Source: JAUXFK01 sp034189035 (GTDB taxonomy: Bacteria > Desulfobacterota > UBA8473). From it: a stretch of DNA of 41,652 nt. The DNA lies in assembly GCA_034189035.1 (NCBI GenBank), contig JAXHVA010000038.1, positions 1 to 41,652 of the forward strand, in the 5' to 3' direction. The notes under the pieces were generated by a model, which did no database searches, was not told the DNA's origin, and saw nothing but the letters and a program-made list of their open reading frames with translations. The translations under genes were made by a program, and so were the position numbers. Of this stretch, positions 34,618 through 41,652 are shown in pieces; the first letter of the stretch is position 1; every line of letters starts with the position of its first letter.

Positions 34618-36072
34618 ATGGATTTAGCGATTCCTACTATAGATATCGCAAGCCTAGGGCCAGAGCTAATAGTGAGTATAACAGCTATACTTGTTTTAAT
34701 GCTGAGTGTATTTCTACCAAAACAAAGAAAAGATCCAGCCTGTTTATTGAGCATATTGGGTATTTTATTTGCTATGGTAAGCTCGGTTACTCTATGGGGA
34801 AAGCCGAGATACGCATTCAATAATATGATATATGTAGATAACTTTGGTCTTTTTTTCAGTTTGGTTTTTCTTATTACTGCAGGGGTTACCATACTTATGT
34901 CTGTAAATTATCTCAAGGAAGAGGGGAATAGTCATGGGGAATTTTTTGCCCTGATCCTCTTTGCAACTGTTGGTATGATGTTTATGGCAATAGGTTCGAA
35001 CCTGATAACTATTTTCCTGGGTTTGGAGACGATGTCCATATCAATATACGTACTTGTAGGTTTCCTGAGGGAAAGGGACAGATCTATCGAATCAGCAATG
35101 AAGTATTTGCTACTCGGTGCATTCTCTTCTGCATTTCTGCTCTATGGGATTGCGTTTATTTACGGGGCTACAGGGACTACAGATCTGAAAGGAATATCAG
35201 TGTTTCTATCTAATGCTATATACCTCAATGATCCGATGCTTTTAGCTGGAACAGCGCTTTTGCTGGTGGGCTTCGGTTTCAAAATTGCCTCATTTCCTTT
35301 TCATATGTGGACTCCAGATGTGTATGAGGGTGCTCCAACTTCTGTAACAGCCTTTATGTCCGTGGGGGTCAAAGCAGCTGCATTTGCTGCATTTGTAAGG
35401 GTTTTTTCATATTCTCTTTGGAGCCTACAGCCCGATTGGGTACTACTTATGTGGATTTTAGCAGTGCTAACAATGACAATCGGAAACATAGCAGCAATTG
35501 CCCAGACAAATATTAAGAGGATGCTCGCGTATTCAAGCATTGCTCATGCAGGATATATTATGGTAGGAATGGTAGCATCGAGTGAGCTGGGGGTATCGAG
35601 CATACTGTTTTATATGCTTGCTTATGCCTTTATGAATCTGGGGGCATTTGGTATTATTATACTTTTTGAGAGAAGAGGCGAGAAAAATTTGGATATAGAG
35701 GATTATTCTGGTATAGGGTTCAAATATCCAGCGCTTGCACTTTTGATGTCCATCTTTCTTTTTTCTCTTGCTGGCATTCCCCCCACAGCAGGGTTTGTTG
35801 GGAAGTTCTATATTTTCAGCGCTGCAGTAAAGGCAGGGTATATTGGGCTAGCTATAATTGGTGTGATGAATAGTCTGGTCTCTGTCTATTATTATTTAAG
35901 AGTTACAGTGATGATGTATATGAACGAGCCGGTTAAAGAATTTGCGCATCCTTCCTTGTCATCATCTATGGTTATTGCCTTAATAATAGCAGTAGTTGGA
36001 ACATTGCTGATAGGGGTATTACCATCTCCATATCTTGATCTGGCCAAGCAATCTATCCTATTCATAATGTAG
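34618..36072 (+). CDS. nuoN: NADH-quinone oxidoreductase subunit N
   Basis: Third antiporter-like subunit, next to NuoK. Conserved Glu in FLGLETMSISIYVLVGF, then FKIASFPFHMWTPDVYEGAPTSVTAFMSVGVKAA and NIKRMLAYSSIAHAGYIMVG. The frame runs from a TTG at 34603, but GAGGGAG seven bases before the ATG at 34618 sets the start, giving 484 aa. Last gene of the operon; I see no clear terminator in the 193-bp gap after it. Confidence 0.97.
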   Translation: MDLAIPTIDIASLGPELIVSITAILVLMLSVFLPKQRKDPACLLSILGILFAMVSSVTLWGKPRYAFNNMIYVDNFGLFFSLVFLITAGVTILMSVNYLKEEGNSHGEFFALILFATVGMMFMAIGSNLITIFLGLETMSISIYVLVGFLRERDRSIESAMKYLLLGAFSSAFLLYGIAFIYGATGTTDLKGISVFLSNAIYLNDPMLLAGTALLLVGFGFKIASFPFHMWTPDVYEGAPTSVTAFMSVGVKAAAFAAFVRVFSYSLWSLQPDWVLLMWILAVLTMTIGNIAAIAQTNIKRMLAYSSIAHAGYIMVGMVASSELGVSSILFYMLAYAFMNLGAFGIIILFERRGEKNLDIEDYSGIGFKYPALALLMSIFLFSLAGIPPTAGFVGKFYIFSAAVKAGYIGLAIIGVMNSLVSVYYYLRVTVMMYMNEPVKEFAHPSLSSSMVIALIIAVVGTLLIGVLPSPYLDLAKQSILFIM

Positions 36073-36265
36073 TTTAAAATACGACCTTCGATGATTCTCC
36101 TCTATTTAGATTTTGAGGAACCTTGAGATAGTGTCATCCTTTTATTATTAGATAGTTTTTGTTTTTATGCTCCTGTTTCGTTTGTGAGCAAAAAAGCTGA
36201 AATATTTTTTAAGGGACTTTGATTCCATACCAAGGCAAACTCTTATCTTTTTTTATTTAAGGCAA

Positions 36266-36901
36266 ATGATCAATTCCTTTCGTCTTTTAATCGTTTTCAT
36301 CATTGTGATTCCTTTGATATTGCATACGGGAGACCTATCCGCAAAGCTGACCAATAGAAAAGAAGCGGTTGAATATTTTGATTTTACAGAGATCCTTCCA
36401 GATCTTGTGAAAGGGAAGGTTGTAATTACAAAAGAGATAGAATCAAAGGAGGCAAAAGCGAATGCTATTGCCCATATACTGATTGAGGGAAGTCGGAACG
36501 AGATTTTCGATGTCCTCCTTGACTTTTCTGCCTGGCATAGATTCGTTCCATATGTAAAAAAGGCAAGCCCTGTAAAAAAAGAAGGCAATTCAGTATGGGT
36601 AACGTTTAAAAACAAGATATTCTTCTTCAGTTTTACGTACACCTTACGGTGTGATATTGATTCAGAAAATTATACTATTGTATGGTCTTTAGATGAATCG
36701 TATCCACATAGAATTAAAGATACAACCGGTTATTGCCGAATTATTAAAGTTAATGAGAAAAAGACAATTACAACGTACAGTACTTCTGTCTCTGTTGGAA
36801 AGCTTATACCGAAATTTTTAGAGGACTATATAGCAAATAAGAGCTTACCTAAGTTAATGAAAAGTTTGAGAAAAGAGGTAATGTCACGAAAGAAAGAATG
36901 A
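36266..36901 (+). CDS. exported START/SRPBCC-like domain protein
   Basis: An N-terminal signal sequence (hydrophobic LLIVFIIVIPLIL, then LSAK as a possible cleavage region) precedes a domain with the SRPBCC/polyketide-cyclase pattern: IEGSRNEIFDVLLDFSAWHRFVPYVKKA, alternating strands, and a C-terminal helix (PKFLEDYIANKSLPKLMKSLRKEV). Such folds bind hydrophobic ligands, so a periplasmic lipid- or ligand-binding role is possible, but no substrate can be named. 211 aa. ATG with AAGG three bases upstream. Lies 48 bp before the PHP-like gene on the same strand, probably one unit. Confidence 0.6.
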   Translation: MINSFRLLIVFIIVIPLILHTGDLSAKLTNRKEAVEYFDFTEILPDLVKGKVVITKEIESKEAKANAIAHILIEGSRNEIFDVLLDFSAWHRFVPYVKKASPVKKEGNSVWVTFKNKIFFFSFTYTLRCDIDSENYTIVWSLDESYPHRIKDTTGYCRIIKVNEKKTITTYSTSVSVGKLIPKFLEDYIANKSLPKLMKSLRKEVMSRKKE

Positions 36902-36949
36902 TAGTATAAAAATGAACTATCCACTTTAATAATAGATACACCTTAAAAT

Positions 36950-38416
36950 ATGGGAAAAACCCCTTCCATACTATCATATCCTATCAGATTACACTTTTGT
37001 TTCGTATTTTATCTATTTTTTTCTGTTCTATATCCAATAAATGCTTACGCACAAGACTATATTCAAATCGCTGGATTAATAGATATCCGTTCGACTTTCA
37101 GTGATGGCAGTTATTCTATTGAAGAGCTGATTAAGATGTCAAAAGACAGGGGGTTTGATGTTGTCGTATTTACCGATCATGATCGGATGGAAATGGAGTA
37201 TGGACTGTTTCCACTTCGAAATATTATAAGAAAAAGGGTCGAATACTCTTCTGTATTGAAGGGGGGAGTGAGGAATTATCTCGATACGATTAAAGACATG
37301 GCAAGGAAGTATCCGGATATGATTCTGATCCCCGGGGTGGAGTCGGCTCCCTTCTATTATTGGACTGGGAGTCCATTTAAACGGAATCTAACAGCCCATA
37401 ATTGGGAGAAGCATTTACTGATTGTCGGATTGGAAAGGGCTGAAGATTATGAAAATATGCCAATTTTAAGTGGCGGATTTTCTCTGAAATACGTCAATTA
37501 CTCCCTGTTGATGATTTTGCTGTTTGTCTTTTCAATGGTATTTGCATGTTTTTTAATACGATTAAGGGGATTTTTCAAAAAAGTTGGGGTGACTCTCTTT
37601 ATTTTAAGCCTTTTATTGGTAATAAACTATTGTTTTTTTAAGAAATCTCTTTTCGATCAATATCACGGAGATAGGGGGATTTTGCCCTATCAGGCACTGA
37701 TAGACTATGTAAATGAAAGAGGGGGGATGACCTTCTGGTCTCATCCTGAGAGCAGATCCGGCATGCGCAAAAAAGGGCCGATATATGTGAATACCCCCCC
37801 CTCTCCAAATGATCTTATCAAGGCAACTCGATATACAGGTTTTGCTGCTTTATATGGTGATAATATAACTTTGACTGAACCGGATAAACAGTGGGATACA
37901 CTTTTAAATGAGTACTGTTCAGGAAAAAGAGTAAAACCGGTTTGGGCGATCTCTACTGCAGATTATCACTCAGAAAAAAGTGGAAAATTGGGTGAGTTTC
38001 CAACAGTATTTCTTGTAAAAAGGAAATCAAAAGAGGAAGTGCTTTTCGCCTTAGAAAATGGGAGGATGTATGCATGCAGAGGAAAAGTTGATCGCAGATT
38101 ATGCTTGGAACGATTTACTGTATCTGATCCTTTGAGTCCGTCTCAAGGGACAGCAGGGGAAGAGATCTTTGCAAAAGGCAGCCCAGTGCTAAGGATAATT
38201 ATTTCCTCTAGCAATAAAAAGAACTTCAAGATAAAGGGAAGGATCATTCGTTCTGGAAAATTGATTAATGAGTTTTCAGGAGTGACGCCTTATGATTATA
38301 CCTACTTTGATAATTACTTTGTACCTGATAAAAAGATATATTACAGGATAGATGTAAAAGGGGCAGGCAAGTTGATATCAAATCCAATTTTTGTAAGATT
38401 CGAAAACGAGAGTTGA
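36950..38416 (+). CDS. membrane-tethered PHP-like metallophosphoesterase family protein, first metal motif altered
   Basis: After a signal-like segment (FCFVFYLFFSVLYPINAYAQ) comes a PHP pattern: DIRSTFSDGSYS at 45-56, VVFTDHDRM at 73-80, GVES near 129-132, FWSHPES at 263-268 and STADYHS near 340. The first motif, normally DxHxH, reads D-I-R-S-T, so two metal-binding histidines are missing while the others remain. Two hydrophobic spans interrupt the domain (about 184-203 and 212-230). A beta-rich C-terminus follows. Probably anchored in the inner membrane with the domain outside; activity uncertain. No ribosome site is evident. Confidence 0.7.
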   Translation: MGKTPSILSYPIRLHFCFVFYLFFSVLYPINAYAQDYIQIAGLIDIRSTFSDGSYSIEELIKMSKDRGFDVVVFTDHDRMEMEYGLFPLRNIIRKRVEYSSVLKGGVRNYLDTIKDMARKYPDMILIPGVESAPFYYWTGSPFKRNLTAHNWEKHLLIVGLERAEDYENMPILSGGFSLKYVNYSLLMILLFVFSMVFACFLIRLRGFFKKVGVTLFILSLLLVINYCFFKKSLFDQYHGDRGILPYQALIDYVNERGGMTFWSHPESRSGMRKKGPIYVNTPPSPNDLIKATRYTGFAALYGDNITLTEPDKQWDTLLNEYCSGKRVKPVWAISTADYHSEKSGKLGEFPTVFLVKRKSKEEVLFALENGRMYACRGKVDRRLCLERFTVSDPLSPSQGTAGEEIFAKGSPVLRIIISSSNKKNFKIKGRIIRSGKLINEFSGVTPYDYTYFDNYFVPDKKIYYRIDVKGAGKLISNPIFVRFENES

Positions 38417-38426
38417 CATTTTATGA

Positions 38427-38618
38427 GCTGTTGCCAAGAGAAAAATCCCTTTTCGCTTCGTCCAAAACGATTTTTGATAAGTCTAAGGCTCGTCCAGGCG
38501 ATTTCAAAACTCGCCTAAAAAGGCTCAAATAGTTGAAATCGCCTATCTTACGATTCACCAAGACTTATCAAAAAACCTTTTGATGATCGCTAAAAGAAAA
38601 TTTTTTCTTGGCAACAGC
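38427..38618 (+). repeat. ~195 bp palindromic intergenic repeat, copy B
   Basis: Perfect 13-bp terminal inverted repeats: GCTGTTGCCAAGA at 38427-38439 and its complement ending at 38618. The arms remain largely complementary inward, with GATAAGTCT (38476-38484) against AGACTTATC (38561-38569) and GGCGATTTCAA (38497-38507) against TTGAAATCGCC (38533-38543), leaving a central loop of about 25 bases. It is the reverse-oriented counterpart of 6475-6670: its left arm matches the complement of that copy's right arm, including TAAGTCTAAG. It starts 11 bp after the PHP-like gene stop and ends 36 bp before the epimerase gene, so it could also act as a transcript 3' structure. Confidence 0.8.
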
Positions 38619-38653
38619 CCCTTTAATGGACATCATAAAGGAGGGAAATAGAA

Positions 38654-39574
38654 ATGAGGGTTTTGCTTACTGGCGGGGCGGGGTTTATCGGTTCCCATGT
38701 ATCTGATATGTTGATAGATAAGGGACATGAGGTAATTATTATAGACAATCTTTCATCTGGAAAGAAGGAGAACCTCAGTCAGAATTCACTATTCTATGAA
38801 GGGGATATAAGAGGTCCTATCGTGAAAGAGGTTATGGAAAAGGAGAGACCAGTTGCATTAATTCACCATGCAGCTCAGATTAGCGTGAGAGACTCTGTTG
38901 ATGATCCGATCTATGATATGGATGTGAATATCGGTGGCACATTGAATTTATTGCAGAACTCTGTTAGATTCGGCATCAAAAGGTTTCTCTTTGCCTGTAC
39001 AGGTGGGGCACTCTATGGTGAACAGGACTATTTCCCTGCAGACGAAGAACACCCCATCCGACCGATCAGCCCCTATGGTATTGCCAAATTGAGTTGTGAG
39101 AAGTATCTGTATTTTTACCATGAGGTGTATGGGTTAAGCTATGTTTCCCTCAGATACAGCAATGTTTATGGCCCAAGGCAGGACCCCTATGGAGAAGCAG
39201 GAGTTGTAGCGATATTTTCACAAAAGATGTTAGCAGGAGAACAGCCTGTGATTAACGGAAGCGGGGAACAGACACGGGATTTTGTTTTTGTAGAAGACGT
39301 TGCCAGGGCAAATATTCTAGCCCTTGAGACAAATATATCTGGAGTATTCAACATTGGCACCGGGATAGAGACGACAGTGAATGAACTCTTTAAGGGGATA
39401 AAGGGCCTTTTTAAGTCGAATGCGAATGAGGTTCATGGTGAGCCAAATAAGGGGGAACAGTTACGTAGTGTTATAGAGTGCTCCAAGGCTAAGAGAGAAC
39501 TCGGTTGGCATCCGAATGTGCCATTTCATGAGGGGCTTAAACAGACAGCTGCCTTCTTTGAGGAACAAAAATGA
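38654..39574 (+). CDS. NAD-dependent epimerase/dehydratase (extended SDR, UDP-glucose 4-epimerase-like)
   Basis: Nucleotide-sugar enzyme of the extended short-chain dehydrogenase class. Rossmann motif GGAGFIGS at 7-14, acidic DNLSSG at 31-36 for NAD, HHAAQISV near 71-78, ACTGGALYG with the Thr at 116, and catalytic Y141xxxK145 (YGIAK). RYSNVYGPRQDP and the C-terminal ELGWHP are typical of UDP-glucose 4-epimerases and UDP-glucuronate-type enzymes; the exact sugar cannot be told. 306 aa. ATG with AAAGGAGGG upstream. Likely feeds surface polysaccharide synthesis. Confidence 0.88.
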   Translation: MRVLLTGGAGFIGSHVSDMLIDKGHEVIIIDNLSSGKKENLSQNSLFYEGDIRGPIVKEVMEKERPVALIHHAAQISVRDSVDDPIYDMDVNIGGTLNLLQNSVRFGIKRFLFACTGGALYGEQDYFPADEEHPIRPISPYGIAKLSCEKYLYFYHEVYGLSYVSLRYSNVYGPRQDPYGEAGVVAIFSQKMLAGEQPVINGSGEQTRDFVFVEDVARANILALETNISGVFNIGTGIETTVNELFKGIKGLFKSNANEVHGEPNKGEQLRSVIECSKAKRELGWHPNVPFHEGLKQTAAFFEEQK

Positions 39575-39676
39575 TTCTTTTTTATATGTCATTTGCCTTA
39601 AAGAAGTGCGTACAGTATTGTATAAGGGAGCCAACCGTGAATCTGACGATGATATCAGGAACAACTAGGTTTTCTA

Positions 39677-40240
39677 CTAACTCATACAGTTCGCCATCAA
39701 TTTAGCACCCTCTTTGAGTGCCATTTTATTGAGTGCTAATATGGGCTTTTTTGATTCTTCCTGTAATCTTCTATCAAGTGCATCTTCAACGTAGTTTAGC
39801 GAAATTGCTTTTGTACATTCAAGATATGCTCCTAATAAGACCATATTTGCAGCCTGATTTCCACCTAGTTTAACAGCCTTTTCAGTTGCAGGTATACGAT
39901 ATATTTTTATGTCATTTCTTTTGATCTCATCCGGTATTACGCTACCATCTAATATTAACGACCCTCCTGATTTTATCCTCTCTTCTATCAATTGCAAAGA
40001 AGAACTTGTCATAACAAGGGCAAAATTCGGGTGAAACTTCACTGGGGTATTGATATAATAATTGGATAGTATGACTGTGCATTCTGATTCTCCACCCCTC
40101 ATTGCAGGGGCATAATTAGGAAAGAACAAAGCATGCTTGTATTTATTTATTCCTGCCTCAAGGAGTAATCGTCCAATTAAAAGTACCCCTCTTCCGCCTG
40201 TACCAATAATCATTAGTTCATGATAGTCCATCATTATCAT
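39677..40240 (-). CDS. korC: 2-oxoacid:ferredoxin oxidoreductase subunit gamma (KorC-like)
   Basis: Gamma subunit of a pyruvate/2-oxoglutarate-type ferredoxin oxidoreductase. Shows IIGTGGRGVLLIGRLLLEAGI and the MRGGESECTVILS motif, with NQAANMVLLGAYLECTKAI near the C-terminus. 187 aa. The first ATG (40240) abuts AAGGA; the third or fourth codon Met (40234, 40231) is better spaced and may be the true start. Last of the korA-korB-korC order, 41 bp after korB. The exact substrate is inferred from domain arrangement. Confidence 0.85.
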   Translation of the reverse strand: MIMMDYHELMIIGTGGRGVLLIGRLLLEAGINKYKHALFFPNYAPAMRGGESECTVILSNYYINTPVKFHPNFALVMTSSSLQLIEERIKSGGSLILDGSVIPDEIKRNDIKIYRIPATEKAVKLGGNQAANMVLLGAYLECTKAISLNYVEDALDRRLQEESKKPILALNKMALKEGAKLMANCMS

Positions 40241-40281
40241 CCTTGTAAGTTATTAGAAATAAGAGAAAATATTATTATAAT

Positions 40282-41052
40282 TTAATCAACACTATTAACA
40301 TTCTTGAATTCGCCCAAAGGATATTCTTTGAGCATTTTTTCAGAGATAAAGTCCAGGCAATTGAGTGGGTTTAGACCCCATCCCGGAGGGCAGGCAGATA
40401 CAAATTCTACCAAAGAATATCCAATACCATCTATTTGTTTTTGGAATGCTGTCTTCAAAGCTTTTCTGGCCTTTTGAAAGTTAGCTGGCGTATGAACAGT
40501 ACAACGTGCAGAGTAAGAGACTCCTTTCATCGTAGCTGCGAGTTCAGGTATGTGTAAAGGATATCCAGTTGTTTTAAGCTCTCTTCCTATTGGGGTTGTT
40601 GTAGTTTTCATCCCTAACAATGTGGTTGGGGCCATTTGTCCTCCTGTAGTCCCATAGACAGCATTATTGAGAAATACAGTGGTTAAATTTTCTCCTCGTA
40701 CCAAGGCATTCATAAAACAACCAAGCCCTATAGCCCCTAAGTCACCGTCACCCTGAACAGTAAATACTGTTGCATCAGGGTGTATCCTTTTGATAGCCGT
40801 TGCCATAGCTGGCGCTCTGCCATGGGGGCAGGATGCCCAGTCAATATCTATTGTCAATGGCATTCCCCCGAAACTACAGCCAACTCCTGCAAGACCTATG
40901 GTCTTTCCTTCAATGCCCAATTCTTCAATCACCTCACATAATAACCTAGCGATTATACCGTAATGGCATCCAGGACAGTACATTCCAGGAAAGATAGTCC
41001 TTAATTTTGGTCTTCCTGTAATTTTTTTAATATCAGGTGCGTTATTTTCCAT
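40282..41052 (-). CDS. korB: 2-oxoacid:ferredoxin oxidoreductase subunit beta (KorB-like)
   Basis: Thiamine-diphosphate-binding subunit that decarboxylates a 2-oxoacid to the acyl-CoA with reduction of ferredoxin. TPP motif GDGDLGAIGLGCFMNALVRGENLTTVFLNNAVYGTTGGQ is complete; CPGCHYG near the N-terminus and the CSFGG and CPHGRAPAMATAIK segments are typical of KorB. 256 aa without a long ferredoxin tail. Its ATG overlaps the korA stop by 11 bp, so the two are translationally coupled. Substrate is most likely 2-oxoglutarate, but branched-chain 2-oxoacids cannot be excluded. Confidence 0.92.
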   Translation of the reverse strand: MENNAPDIKKITGRPKLRTIFPGMYCPGCHYGIIARLLCEVIEELGIEGKTIGLAGVGCSFGGMPLTIDIDWASCPHGRAPAMATAIKRIHPDATVFTVQGDGDLGAIGLGCFMNALVRGENLTTVFLNNAVYGTTGGQMAPTTLLGMKTTTTPIGRELKTTGYPLHIPELAATMKGVSYSARCTVHTPANFQKARKALKTAFQKQIDGIGYSLVEFVSACPPGWGLNPLNCLDFISEKMLKEYPLGEFKNVNSVD

Positions 41053-41449
41053 TTATCTTCTCCACCTCTTCAATGATTCTTTCAGGATGAATTATTCCAC
41101 CACCACCAGTGTTGTGCCTTGCCCACATCCCCAATAGATGAACTGGGACAGAGCTCTTTATTGAGGCCTCAACATCTTCTATCAATTGGCCTTGACTGTC
41201 TTCGACTACTAATACATTCTGTACCTTTGAAGAGATTTGCGATATCTCTTTTGCCGGAAAAGGCCAAAGAGTGATGGGACGTAACAATCCGAGTTTAAGC
41301 CCTTTATTGCGACCCATATCTACAGCACCTCGGGCTATTCTTGCAGATGAACCATAGGCGACTATAAGCAAATCACAATCTTCTGCCATATATGTATCGT
41401 ATCGGACTTCAGCGTTCTTTATTTCCTTGTATTTTTCAATCTGCTTCAT
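41042..41449 (-). CDS. korA: 2-oxoacid:ferredoxin oxidoreductase subunit alpha, C-terminal part (KorA-like, cut)
   Basis: C-terminal third of the alpha subunit: EVRYDTYMAEDCDLLIVAYGSSARIARGAVDMGR, GLLRPITLWPFP and VLVVEDSQGQLIEDV are typical. The family is about 350-380 aa; here only about 135 follow the Met at 41449, and this Met is internal, not a start. The homology-like reading continues upstream as SSIDSELGLNYH to about 41485, then fails, and the frame stops at 41516-41518 where the sequence composition changes. So the gene is broken by the junction there, not by a natural start. Confidence 0.85.
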   Translation of the reverse strand: MKQIEKYKEIKNAEVRYDTYMAEDCDLLIVAYGSSARIARGAVDMGRNKGLKLGLLRPITLWPFPAKEISQISSKVQNVLVVEDSQGQLIEDVEASIKSSVPVHLLGMWARHNTGGGGIIHPERIIEEVEKINGK

Positions 41450-41487
41450 GTGGTAGTTCAGACCCAGCTCACTGTCAATACTGCTAT

Positions 41488-41652
41488 CTGGCCGGCAGTT
41501 TACAGGGGCCGCCCGTCATTCGCGTCTACGCTAACCTGCCGCACATTCTGGACAACCTGAAGCATTACGAAAAGCCGGATCAGGCGACATCCTACGAGGT
41601 GAGCTGCTACACGGATCCGTTGGGCATCGAGCATCTGACTGGTAGCCTGGCC
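41488..41652 (+). CDS. unrelated high-GC open frame at the window end (partial)
   Basis: From about 41488 to the last base one plus-strand frame is open without a start or stop, reading LAGSLQGPPVIRVYANLPHI and ending in GIEHLTGSLA. By hand count the last ~162 bases are about 59% GC, against roughly 40% in the adjoining genes, and the codon choice (CTG, GCC, GGC, CCG) differs from the rest of the window. I recognise no family. It most likely belongs to another molecule or a recently acquired segment joined to korA. Confidence 0.4.
   Translation, partial: MAGSLQGPPVIRVYANLPHILDNLKHYEKPDQATSYEVSCYTDPLGIEHLTGSLA

Noticed and set aside
38427..38618. Insertion sequence or CRISPR-like array
   Set aside because: No transposase frame inside and only one palindromic unit at each locus, without regularly spaced repeats.

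Overview
The window (about 41.6 kb, AT-leaning at roughly 40% GC by eye) looks like a chromosome piece from an anaerobic, probably flagellated, Gram-negative bacterium of the deltaproteobacterial (Desulfobacterota-like) type. The reasons are a sigma-28/FlhG pair, a sigma-54 enhancer-binding response regulator, a long Rel/SpoT protein, a lipobox protein, a complete 15-gene complex I operon with HydB- and FdhA-like peripheral subunits, and a 2-oxoacid:ferredoxin oxidoreductase operon. The lineage is an inference from gene content only. I see no CRISPR array, transposase or phage module.

Layout. 1-250: apparent 3' end of a tRNA and a decayed stretch. 251-6261 (mostly minus strand): fliA, flhG, an NtrC-family regulator, a small zinc-ribbon protein, a macrodomain ADP-ribose hydrolase and a long HD phosphohydrolase that looks internally duplicated. 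6262-6838: a gene-free stretch with a nested stem-loop and one copy of a ~195 bp palindromic repeat. 6839-11402: a DUF4013 membrane protein, rel/spoT, rpmB (convergent with rel, overlapping stop codons) and purM. 11403-11848: a gene-free stretch with a minus-strand terminator that has no gene behind it, and a good promoter facing recG. 11849-18264 (plus strand): recG, a 47-codon small ORF, tex, an AI-2E/PerM family membrane protein and a PEGA-domain lipoprotein. 18469-36072: nuoA-B-C-D-E-F-G1-G2-H-I-J-K-L-M-N. 36266-39574: an exported START-like protein, a membrane-tethered PHP-like protein, the second copy of the palindromic repeat (inverted relative to the first), and an SDR epimerase. 39677-41485 (minus strand): korC, korB and the C-terminal part of korA. 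From about 41488 the sequence changes abruptly to about 59% GC with an unrelated open frame on the opposite strand, which looks like an assembly junction or a recent recombination point.

How the genes work together. The membrane arm (NuoA,H,J,K,L,M,N) and connecting subunits (B,C,D,I) are orthodox and carry the expected charged residues and iron-sulfur cysteines. The electron-input side is not: NuoF has the long HydB-type layout but its N-terminal thioredoxin-like domain has lost most cluster cysteines; the first NuoG is fused to a GltD/NfnB-type FAD-NAD(P) oxidoreductase; and the second NuoG is a full formate-dehydrogenase-type molybdopterin protein in which both formate-binding catalytic residues (His and Arg) have become Gln. 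NuoE-NuoF-NuoG1 together resemble a soluble Sporomusa-type (Stn) bifurcating transhydrogenase embedded in a complex I operon. With the ferredoxin-producing Kor enzyme nearby, a complex I that exchanges electrons among NAD(H), NADP(H), ferredoxin and quinone is a testable idea. This, and the pair of diverged ~195 bp palindromic elements, are the most interesting items here.
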